Below are positions 1 to 4,703 of a DNA stretch of 14,171 nt, one piece after another. A program made the translations under genes and the position numbers. The notes beneath the pieces were generated by a model. The model searched no databases. It was not told where the DNA came from and saw nothing but the letters and a program-made list of their open reading frames with translations. The DNA lies in the NCBI GenBank assembly GCA_964348535.1, contig CAYGDB010000015.1, positions 1-14,171 on the forward strand, written 5' to 3'. Positions within the stretch are counted from its first letter, which is position 1. Every line of letters begins with the position of its first letter. The DNA is from JBGPJO01 sp964348535 (GTDB taxonomy: Bacteria; Patescibacteriota; Minisyncoccia; Phycocordibacterales; JAKFXT01).

Positions 1-346
1 TCAAATCTTCTCGCTGAAGATTTTCTATAATTGCAAGCTCAAGTTTGGTTCTGGCATCATCGGCAGATGACCTTATAAGGACGGGAACCTGACTAAGACC
101 GGCAAGTTTTGAAGCCCGCAAACGACGCTCTCCGGCAATCAATTCATATTCAACGGCAAGACCGCCATCCGGTTTTTCCCTCTCATGACGTGTTACAACA
201 AGAGGCTGAAGCACTCCGTATTGCCTGATTGAATCCGCCAAATCCTTTAGCCGGGCCTCATCAAATTCCCGACGAGGCTGATATGGATTCGGACTTATTT
301 TATCCGAATCAACCCAAAATATTGCGTCTCCGTAAAATTGCGACAT
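1..346 (-). CDS. parB: ParB/Spo0J-family chromosome partitioning protein, N-terminal part (runs off the window)
   Basis: Reading leftwards from the ATG at 346, 115 codons stay open to the window edge. The protein starts MSQFYGDAIFWVDSDKI and continues with SPNPYQPRREFDEARL, the usual start of the ParB N-terminal domain. The nucleotide (CTP)-binding signature GERRLRA is near residues 83-89, and the ENLQREDL motif is at the window edge. In the family, ParB loads at parS sites as a CTP-dependent clamp and works with ParA in chromosome segregation. The HTH and dimerisation domains lie outside the window. No clear Shine-Dalgarno precedes the ATG. It is transcribed away from tRNA-Leu. The family call is safe. 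Confidence 0.93.
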   Translation of the reverse strand, partial: MSQFYGDAIFWVDSDKISPNPYQPRREFDEARLKDLADSIRQYGVLQPLVVTRHEREKPDGGLAVEYELIAGERRLRASKLAGLSQVPVLIRSSADDARTKLELAIIENLQREDL

Positions 347-525
347 GAATAAATATTAACATGATGTTCTCAACAAACAAAACCAGCAAACAAAAACAGC
401 GTGGTTTTTTTCTTAAAAATGTAGTAAATTTTAAGCTAGAATTGAGGAGTGGCGGCAGGTATACTGGGGCAAGACGCTTTTGGGCATTGATTCCGATAAT
501 ATAGGTGTGGTTTGTTAAAGAGTAA
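347..525. other. parB/tRNA-Leu intergenic region
   Basis: This AT-rich spacer between divergent parB and tRNA-Leu has no convincing ORF. It must hold promoters for both. The best candidates seen are a TAATAT on the minus strand just before parB, which would leave a very short 5' leader, and a TAATAT-like box near 500 before the tRNA. Neither has a good -35, so I do not place them. A weak inverted repeat (AAAACCA/TGGTTTT) followed by a T run is present near 377-415. Confidence 0.4.
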
Positions 526-607
526 GCCGGAGTGGCGGAATTGGTATACGCGCACGACTCAAAATCGTGTCTCGCAAGGGTTGAGGGTTCGAGTCCCTCC
601 TCCGGCA
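526..607 (+). tRNA. tRNA-Leu, anticodon CAA
   Basis: This is a class II tRNA cloverleaf. The acceptor stem is GCCGGAG (526-532) paired with CTCCGGC (600-606), with discriminator A607. The D-arm contains AATTGGTA. The anticodon stem CACGA/TCGTG encloses the loop CTCAAAA, giving anticodon CAA, which reads UUG leucine codons. A long variable arm (CTC GCAA GGG) is present, as expected for leucine. The T-arm is GAGGG/CCCTC around TTCGAGT. The bases after the discriminator are CCG, so CCA is not fully encoded here. CCA is present after the last repeat copy at 938-941, suggesting that an insertion displaced it. A36 and A37 in the loop fit the substrate rule for MiaA, encoded at 8318. Confidence 0.97.
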
Positions 608-940
608 CCGAATGAAATGAGGGGACGGAAGCAGGCAAACTNNNNNNNNNNNNNNNNNNNNNNNNNNNNNNNNNNNNNNNNNNNNNNNNNNNNNNNNNNN
701 NNNNNNNNNNNNNNNNNNNNNNNNNNNNNNNNNNNNNNNNNGGACGATACGAAACCTGTACTGAACATGTAATGTTCGAGTCCCTCCTCCGGCACCGAAT
801 GAAATGAGGGGACGGAAGCAGGCAAACTGTTTTGCCTGCGTGGAGGGACGAGAAGAGGTTGAGTATATCGTCCGAGGTTTTACGAGGACGATACGAAACC
901 TGTACTGAACATGTAATGTTCGAGTCCCTCCTCCGGCACC
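587..940 (+). repeat. Tandem array of a 144-bp unit seeded by the tRNA-Leu 3' end
   Basis: The last 23 bp of the tRNA (T-loop through acceptor plus CC) at 587-609 recur exactly at 774-796 and 918-940. Between copies lies about 121 bp of non-coding DNA. The visible parts of unit 1 (587-641, 742-773) match unit 2 (774-828, 886-917) without a mismatch, giving a period of 144 bp. Each unit folds into hairpins: GCAGGCAAA/TTTGCCTGC (818-839) inside GTCCCTCC/GGAGGGAC (781-849), then TATCGTCC/GGACGATA (866-893), then GAACAT/ATGTTC (907-921). The 23-bp core has the position of a tyrosine-recombinase attachment site in a tRNA gene. Tandem integration of a tiny non-autonomous cassette is my reading. Slippage or unequal exchange after one insertion is the alternative. 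Confidence 0.85.
642..741. other. Assembly gap (100 N) inside the tandem array
   Basis: There are exactly 100 Ns, a conventional placeholder for a gap of unknown size. From the repeat register the missing sequence corresponds to positions 829-885 of the next unit, so the true length is 57 bp or 57 plus a multiple of 144 bp. The array may therefore hold more copies than are shown. Confidence 0.95.
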
Positions 941-1017
941 AAAATTAAGACCCGATTGATTTCAAATAATCCAACATTGTTTTGGCATCGCTCACTTCAA
1001 ACGGGTCGGTGGGGCAA
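939..1017. repeat. Left copy of 79-bp direct repeat (attL-like; displaced 3' end of the peroxiredoxin gene)
   Basis: This stretch matches 7687-7765 in 77 of 79 positions. On the minus strand it still encodes the C-terminal residues CPTDPFEVSDAKTML and onward to KSIGS and a stop. The two differences (A948/G7696 and G1014/A7762) are silent (TCT/TCC Ser and TGC/TGT Cys). It is a gene-end remnant with no upstream part. It directly follows the last tRNA repeat copy, whose CCA overlaps it, so the ancestral locus was tRNA-Leu facing the peroxiredoxin gene end to end. Confidence 0.9.
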
Positions 1018-1126
1018 GGATGGCGCGAAAAAGCGAAACTCAAGAGTAAATGAATTCTAATCAATCAAAATATTCTTGTTTATAGACCTATAATAACCAA
1101 GTTAAAAAGAAAATGGACAAAAATGC

Positions 1127-1155
1127 TTGACAAGAAAGATAGGCTATGATATACT
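1127..1155 (+). promoter_or_regulatory. Sigma70-type promoter at the left end of the element
   Basis: A perfect -35 TTGACA (1127-1132) is separated by 17 bp from TATACT (1150-1155), which differs from the -10 consensus at one base. Transcription would start near 1162 and run into the leader and terminator that follow. It is the best promoter in the window. Confidence 0.85.
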
Positions 1156-1161
1156 GTGGGG

Positions 1162-1327
1162 ATAAGGTTGAAATACGATAGAAAGTACATTGCAATTAAA
1201 TACAAAGGATAATCTTTAGAGGAGAGAGTCCAACCCAAGCCGAAAGGCTTACAAGTTTAATACTTGGGGCGGTTAGAAAATCTCTTCTCTAGAAATTCTG
1301 GGAGATATTTTCTAACCGCCCTTTTTC
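1162..1327 (+). ncRNA. Short terminated leader or small RNA
   Basis: The stretch between the strong promoter and the strong terminator has no ORF with a ribosome binding site. It contains AAGCC-GAAA-GGCTT (a GNRA hairpin, 1237-1250), enclosed by CCCAAG/CTTGGG (1234-1239 pairing with 1263-1268, an alternative to the hairpin's outer pairs). The CTTGGG side abuts and overlaps the first bases of the terminator stem, so the upstream fold could compete with termination. That is the layout of an attenuator, but no known riboswitch is recognised. It also holds the first copy of the purine motif AGAGGAGAGAG (1218-1228). An independent sRNA is equally possible. Confidence 0.5.
1267..1327 (+). terminator. 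Strong rho-independent terminator in the leader
   Basis: A 14-bp stem, GGGCGGTTAGAAAA pairing with TTTTCTAACCGCCC, is extended by CTC/GAG after a small bulge and followed directly by TTTTT. Every downstream gene of the element lies beyond it, so expression needs read-through, antitermination or another promoter. Confidence 0.9.
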
Positions 1328-1409
1328 GTTGAAGGAGGCGTGAGAGCGAAAGAATCGCTACCACACTTCTCTCAAAGAGGAGAGAGTATCGGGAAAGTCC
1401 CGAACTAAA

Positions 1410-1420
1410 GTTCTTTACAA
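1410..1420 (+). promoter_or_regulatory. boxA-like sequence GTTCTTTACAA
   Basis: It resembles the NusB/S10 antitermination element boxA (consensus near GYTCTTTAANA). It lies downstream of the leader terminator. Similar words occur at 1749, 4515 and 7296. Assignment is by resemblance only. Confidence 0.3.
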
Positions 1421-1748
1421 GGAGATTGATTCAAGAGTGTACCCCACCTCTGATCCCTCGGTCGCAAGACCTATGGACGTTGCCTACAGCCGGCAAGTGT
1501 AGAAAGAGGAGAGAGTGAGGAGAGATACAGTCGTGAGTCCATCTAATTTGCCGATACATCACTCTGATCGCTGTCGCCCCGCAAATGGCTACTAGCGACT
1601 CCGGAGTTAGGCCGAAAAAGCAAATGTATCACCCGAAAGTTCGTTAGGACATCGGTTGCCGAGGAGAAACTAAACCAGTCTCATCGGCAAGAATGTCCTC
1701 GCTAACAAGTATCCCGAGAGTAATCGAGGGAGAACGAGGAGGGAGGAA

Positions 1749-1760
1749 GTTCATTGACAA
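1749..1760 (+). promoter_or_regulatory. boxA-like / -35-like sequence GTTCATTGACAA
   Basis: It is a variant of the boxA-like word and is followed by TTAAATAG, a layout seen in rRNA operon leaders. It also contains TTGACA (1754-1759), but no matching -10 lies 16-18 bp downstream, so a promoter is less likely. Confidence 0.25.
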
Positions 1761-1941
1761 TTAAATAGCGAAGTTAAATCAAGAGAGCGCAAACTCTTTT
1801 GAGAGAATGACGGAGAACAATAGATCCTGAGAGAAATTGAAGGGCGACTCCAGTTGTTATTCCTCTTCGCCCTACTGAGTGATAGCGTAAAAAACTTCAA
1901 GCTCGGTGCGGCAAGAGGGATTGCAATAGTGTGATTCCAAA

Positions 1942-1990
1942 CTGTCCTCCGATGTGTGTCGGAGCTGATGAAGCCGAAAGGCAGAAACAG
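1942..1990 (+). ncRNA. Type III hammerhead ribozyme
   Basis: All core parts appear in the order of a type III hammerhead. The stem III 5' strand is CTGT (1942-1945), followed by the cleavage-site C1946, so the site reads GUC. Stem I is CTCCGA/TCGGAG (1947-1952 with 1959-1964) closed by TGTGTG. The conserved CTGATGA is at 1965-1971. Stem II is GCC-GAAA-GGC (1973-1982). GAA is at 1984-1986, and the stem III 3' strand ACAG (1987-1990) pairs with CTGT. Predicted self-cleavage falls between 1946 and 1947. One oddity is that the 10.1/11.1 pair, normally G-C, is A1972/A1983, which may lower activity. It sits 61 nt before the first gene of the element, so it could free that mRNA from the structured RNA upstream. 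Confidence 0.85.
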
Positions 1991-2051
1991 ATGTTTTCAG
2001 GCGCATCGCGCCACCCGCGCCTCGGGGATCAGGGGTTTGGAGGTTGGAGGA

Positions 2052-2612
2052 ATGTCAAATCTTAATATTCTAGAGTTTGGCCTCATCGCGGCCGCCGCGC
2101 AATCCGTAGTCGTGGCCCGTGGGTCGCAGTACTACGGGTGGGTGAACGCGCCGGAGGCTTCGGCCGACGGCAAGCTCACTCACAAAAGCGGGTGGGGCGA
2201 CAGCGCCACCACCCGCGAGATCTCCGGCGCCGAGGCGCTGGAGATTTACAAGTATAAACTCGACGGAGCCTATGGGGAGCGATTTGTCTGCTCCCTTGGC
2301 ACCATCGCCGCCCTCATCGCGAACGGCTATGCCGTTCGCTTCGTGCAATTCGCGGCGGAGAAGGGCGTGCCCTTCAACGCTGCTGGATGGACGGTAATGG
2401 TTATAGAGACCATGCCGATCTTCCATGTTTCACCTTATGACATCCGAGCGGCGGACGTGCAAGACCTCGTCGAGGTCTTGCCGGATAATTCCGCGCCGGA
2501 CGTGGCGTGGAAAAACACGAATAAGGTGGGAGAGTTTGCCGCGCTCTTGCGCGGCGCTTGTGAGCCCGGACTAAACCTAGTCGCCATCGCGAAGGAGGCG
2601 TCGGCGAGCTGA
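2052..2612 (+). CDS. Unrecognised 186-aa protein, first gene of the element
   Basis: The chosen start is the ATG at 2052 (MSNLNILEFGL), preceded by GGAGG at 2046-2050. An in-frame GTG at 1956 would extend it, but it lies inside the hammerhead stem I loop and has no ribosome binding site. The product is soluble-looking, with no signal peptide. There is an Ala-rich stretch near the N terminus (LIAAAAQSVVVARG) and a hydrophobic segment around residues 110-135 (FNAAGWTVMVIETMPIF) that could be a buried strand/helix core. I recognise no family. GC is far above the host genes. A rho-independent terminator follows, so it may be its own transcription unit. Its TGA stop lies within a GCTGATGATTCTT word shared with the second hammerhead candidate. 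Confidence 0.8.
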   Translation: MSNLNILEFGLIAAAAQSVVVARGSQYYGWVNAPEASADGKLTHKSGWGDSATTREISGAEALEIYKYKLDGAYGERFVCSLGTIAALIANGYAVRFVQFAAEKGVPFNAAGWTVMVIETMPIFHVSPYDIRAADVQDLVEVLPDNSAPDVAWKNTNKVGEFAALLRGACEPGLNLVAIAKEASAS

Positions 2613-2681
2613 TGATTCTTTGTAGCCCGAAGCGAAAGCGAAGGGCTATACAAATCCTAGTTGGTTCTAGGTAAGGTTTTC

Positions 2682-2716
2682 GTGGAGAGTACCTTGGTAC
2701 AAACTCTCCACTTTTT
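2682..2716 (+). terminator. Rho-independent terminator after the first element gene
   Basis: A perfect 9-bp stem GTGGAGAGT/ACTCTCCAC (2682-2690 with 2703-2711), loop ACCTTGGTACAA, is followed immediately by TTTTTC. A small hairpin CCTAG/CTAGG (about 2657-2671) and a stem TTTGTAGCCC/GGGCTA..CAAA (2619-2654) precede it. Confidence 0.85.
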
Positions 2717-2845
2717 CTTGGCGCAGAACATTGTTGTGCTTCAAGAAAAGACTTCGGTCTTTCGAGTTTGCGCTGTGCTCGATATCACAGCGAAGTCGGC
2801 TACGGGTCGGCGACATGGTAGCCCTACACCGCACTGCGGTCGGAC
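2717..2845 (+). other. Hairpin-rich leader of the second gene
   Basis: This short non-coding stretch holds AAAGAC-TTCG-GTCTTT (a UUCG hairpin, about 2753-2768), CGCTGTG/CACAGCG (about 2777-2798), GGCTAC/GTAGCC (about 2804-2829) and ACCGC/GCGGT (about 2828-2840). GACTTCG also pairs perfectly with CGAAGTC downstream, giving an alternative fold. No promoter is evident, so the two following genes may depend on read-through of the preceding terminator. Confidence 0.45.
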
Positions 2846-2858
2846 AAGGAGAAACACC

Positions 2859-3245
2859 ATGGAGTTCAATGGACTACGGGCCGAGATTACTCTTGGCTTG
2901 CGGGTGGGTCCGCAAGACTCGCTTGTAAAGAAAGCGGATGTTAACCGTTTTCTCCGCGACGAAGTTACCCGAGCGAAAGCTGCAGGTGAGCGCTTTCTAC
3001 CCGTAAGGGTAGCGAGCGCGATGCTCGTCTATCCCGCGCCAAGCGAGCACGGGCAGAGCGAGCCCGCGCTCGTCCTTTCGTCGGACAGGAACCCGCGTTA
3101 CAACGCGGACTTGTCGGACGTCGAGTGGGTGGCGCTGGTAGAGGCGCTTGCCCAAAAACTGGCCGATCGTTTTGGCCAGGCGCGGGTGTACGTCACGTAC
3201 CAGCCCGCGCAAGTAACCATCATTGAACAAGGAGACGGCAAATGA
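2859..3245 (+). CDS. Unrecognised 128-aa protein
   Basis: The start is the ATG at 2859, preceded by AAGGAG (2846-2851). A longer TTG-started reading from 2661 crosses the terminator and leader hairpins and is rejected. The protein (MEFNGLRAEITLGLRVG...) has a beta-alpha pattern: a strand near residues 7-16, a helix with VNRFLRDEV near 28-40, a strand with SAMLVYP, a helix EWVALVEALAQKLADRF near 88-105, and strands VYVTYQ and VTIIEQ at the end. This could be a ferredoxin-like fold, but I cannot name the family. Its stop overlaps the start of the next gene (ATGA), so the two are translationally coupled and probably act together. Confidence 0.75.
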   Translation: MEFNGLRAEITLGLRVGPQDSLVKKADVNRFLRDEVTRAKAAGERFLPVRVASAMLVYPAPSEHGQSEPALVLSSDRNPRYNADLSDVEWVALVEALAQKLADRFGQARVYVTYQPAQVTIIEQGDGK

Positions 3246-4474
3246 AGATTCGCCCTGCGAATCCGTTCGTTGCCGTCAAAGCAACGGGTGGAGCGACTTT
3301 CGAGCCGGGTCTCGGTTGGTGGTCGCAAGCCGGTGATGAGTCTCACCTCCGGCACGGCAGCGTGTTTGCGTCACACCGTGACGCGCTATATATTCCGACC
3401 ATTCAAAAATCTGGAGAGCCCGTTGATGAGGGAATCGTTCAGTACCTCAAGCAACGGGCGCGCGAGCTTGGTCTCGACCGCCTCACACAGGCGGCCGGGA
3501 TCTGGGTCTTGTCCACTACGGGCGAGATCCAAGCGGAAACCATCTGGATCGCTTACGGCGACCGGATGGTTGATCGTGAAAAGCTCGCAGAGTTGGCGGC
3601 GGTCGTAAAGAACGCCGCCAATCAGGACTCGGTTGCCTGGGAGGAGTACGGTGAGCTCAAATTCACCGACTTCATCCTAGGAACCATTCGGGGCGATCTT
3701 ACAATTGCCCCGAAGAAAAATCCTCAACGGATCTGGGTCGTGCCACAAGCCGATCTGGAGACCATCGAAGTCCGCGAACTCCTCGCCCAAAGTGGTGAGC
3801 ACGTCATTGCGACGTGCCAGAAATGGGGAGCACGGTGGGACAATCTCTCGGCCGAGGAGCTTGCTGCGGTTGAAATATACCGCAAAGAGAATCCGGCCAT
3901 CGAAGTCGTCGGCGTGAAGCTTGAGGGGGAAACTCCAAAGAGCTGGAACGCACGGACGATCTCGCGTTACAACGGCCAAGAGCTATGCCCGCTCGAAGCC
4001 GTTGCAAAAGAAATCGGGGTTGAGCTCTGCGAGTATAAGAAGCTCGTCGTGGTCAATCTCAAAAACCGGATGGCTGGCCTGATTGCGGCCAATCTTCCGC
4101 AGGGCATGATCGATGCGATCCGCCTCACCGACCGCTGTTCGCAGGGTTCAACCCCTGATCACGAAGCGGATGCGGTGCGGGCGTGGAACAAGCGCGTGGT
4201 TGTGGGCGACATAACTGTCGTCCGTATGCGGGAGTGCAAGTGCGCTCCCGTGACTGACCGATTCTATGGCCAGTACCAAAACATCCTCATCCTCGGCGAG
4301 GATGGCGAGGTCAACTTCTACGGCGATGCTGAAATATGCGTTGCATTGAAGGAAACCTTTGCCAATCTCGGCGGGTGGATGAGGTTGATGGACAGATCTT
4401 CTGAATCTTTCTGGGGTGCTTACACCGCTCCGGAGGATCAGGAGAAGATAGAAAGATTTCTCCGCTTGTCCTAA
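3242..4474 (+). CDS. Unrecognised 410-aa protein coupled to the preceding gene
   Basis: The ATG at 3242 overlaps the upstream TGA by the ATGA arrangement and has AAGGAG at 3229-3234. The protein (MKIRPANPFVAVKATGG...) shows no signal peptide, membrane segment or catalytic motif that I can name. It contains CysXCys (ECKCAP, about residue 335) and several other Cys, without a clear zinc-binding pattern. The N-terminal 130 residues read as alternating strands and helices (YLKQRARELGLDRLTQAAGIWVL, ETIWIAYGDRM). It is high-GC like its neighbours. It has no recognisable homology to integrases, replication initiators or capsid proteins. A hairpin follows the stop. Confidence 0.8.
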   Translation: MKIRPANPFVAVKATGGATFEPGLGWWSQAGDESHLRHGSVFASHRDALYIPTIQKSGEPVDEGIVQYLKQRARELGLDRLTQAAGIWVLSTTGEIQAETIWIAYGDRMVDREKLAELAAVVKNAANQDSVAWEEYGELKFTDFILGTIRGDLTIAPKKNPQRIWVVPQADLETIEVRELLAQSGEHVIATCQKWGARWDNLSAEELAAVEIYRKENPAIEVVGVKLEGETPKSWNARTISRYNGQELCPLEAVAKEIGVELCEYKKLVVVNLKNRMAGLIAANLPQGMIDAIRLTDRCSQGSTPDHEADAVRAWNKRVVVGDITVVRMRECKCAPVTDRFYGQYQNILILGEDGEVNFYGDAEICVALKETFANLGGWMRLMDRSSESFWGAYTAPEDQEKIERFLRLS

Positions 4475-4482
4475 AGGGTTTT

Positions 4483-4508
4483 CCGGCGGGTCTTCACCGA
4501 CCCGCCGG
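4483..4508 (+). terminator. GC-rich hairpin after the 410-aa gene (weak terminator)
   Basis: A perfect 10-bp stem CCGGCGGGTC/GACCCGCCGG with a 6-nt loop starts eight bases after the stop codon. What follows (AGAGAGGTTCTTTATGG) is not a proper U-tract, so termination may be partial, and transcription could continue into the helicase gene. Confidence 0.5.
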
Positions 4509-4514
4509 AGAGAG

Positions 4515-4525
4515 GTTCTTTATGG
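4515..4525 (+). promoter_or_regulatory. boxA-like sequence GTTCTTTATGG
   Basis: It is a third copy of the GTTCTTTA word, directly after the hairpin and before the second hammerhead candidate. The resemblance to boxA is suggestive only, because the same word also occurs at 9509 inside a host gene. Confidence 0.25.
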
Positions 4526-4568
4526 TTTGGTTTAAAGTTTTGCGTATTTCTTTTCAAATAAATACGAT

Positions 4569-4645
4569 CGTTCACCGCGTAGCGGTGCTGATGATTCTTC
4601 CGATAATGACTTCGCCAAAAGCGGACGAGTCGGCAAGATGAAACG
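4569..4645 (+). ncRNA. Candidate second type III hammerhead ribozyme
   Basis: The order of parts matches the ribozyme at 1942: CGT (4569-4571), H17 = T4572, stem I CACCGC-GTA-GCGGTG (4573-4587), CTGATGA (4588-4594), stem II, GAA (4640-4642), then ACG (4643-4645) pairing with CGT. Stem II would be TCTTCCG (4596-4602) with CGG-C-AAGA (4631-4638, one bulged base), capped by an irregular 28-nt hairpin. Weak points are a three- or four-pair stem III, a T-T mismatch at 10.1/11.1, the less usual U at the cleavage site and a long stem II. Strong points are the exact core, the perfect stem I, and a 58-nt distance to the helicase start that matches the 61 nt seen for the first ribozyme. Confidence 0.5.
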
Positions 4646-4703
4646 GACGACGGAACGCGCTCAACCGTCGAAAAAGAAAAGTGCGCATGAGGAGGTCCTC
4701 GAA

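Larger units (their letters stand above)
1218..1515 (+). repeat. Three copies of the purine motif AGAGGAGAGAG
   Basis: Exact 11-nt copies lie at 1218-1228, 1376-1386 and 1505-1515, each followed by T. A shortened form (AGAGGAGAGT) occurs at 7390-7399, before the right-end RNA. The exact reverse complement CTCTCTCCTCT lies at 7522-7532 inside that RNA. The motif looks like a Shine-Dalgarno sequence, but no start codon at a usable distance with an ORF follows any copy. Confidence 0.75.
1328..1941 (+). ncRNA. ORF-free, hairpin-dense region; candidate large structured RNA
   Basis: About 610 bp carry no plausible gene but many stems on the plus strand: CGGGA/TCCCG (near 1390-1402), GGTC-GCAA-GACC (a GNRA hairpin near 1460-1472), CTACA/TGTAG with TTGCC/GGCAA as an alternative (1479-1502), TCGCT..GCC/GGC..AGCGA (near 1568-1605), and GATACAT/ATGTATC (near 1552 and 1625). 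A long imperfect hairpin spans about 1643-1707, with the paired blocks GTTAG/CTAAC, GACAT/ATGTC, TGCCGA/TCGGCA and GAGA/TCTC. AGGGCGA/TCGCCCT lies near 1841-1874. The region ends at a hammerhead ribozyme that would define its 3' end. I do not recognise a known RNA family (it is not RNase P, tmRNA or a group II intron by motif). It may instead be a long 5' UTR. Confidence 0.45.

Noticed and set aside
1956..2051. N-terminal extension of the 186-aa protein from the GTG at 1956
   Set aside because: The extension starts in the stem I loop of the hammerhead and has no ribosome binding site, whereas the ATG at 2052 has GGAGG at the right distance.
2609..2660. A third hammerhead ribozyme after the first element gene
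   Set aside because: CTGATGA and a good stem are present, but there is no GAAA after the stem and no stem I upstream, so it is kept only as a possible degenerate copy.
2661..2858. TTG-started extension of the 128-aa protein
   Set aside because: It would be translated through a strong terminator and several hairpins; the ATG at 2859 has AAGGAG upstream.
4540..4568. Possible promoter TTGCGT-17-TACGAT before the helicase
   Set aside because: Both boxes match poorly, and the start point would fall inside the hammerhead candidate, after its cleavage site. It cannot be excluded, but is not supported.
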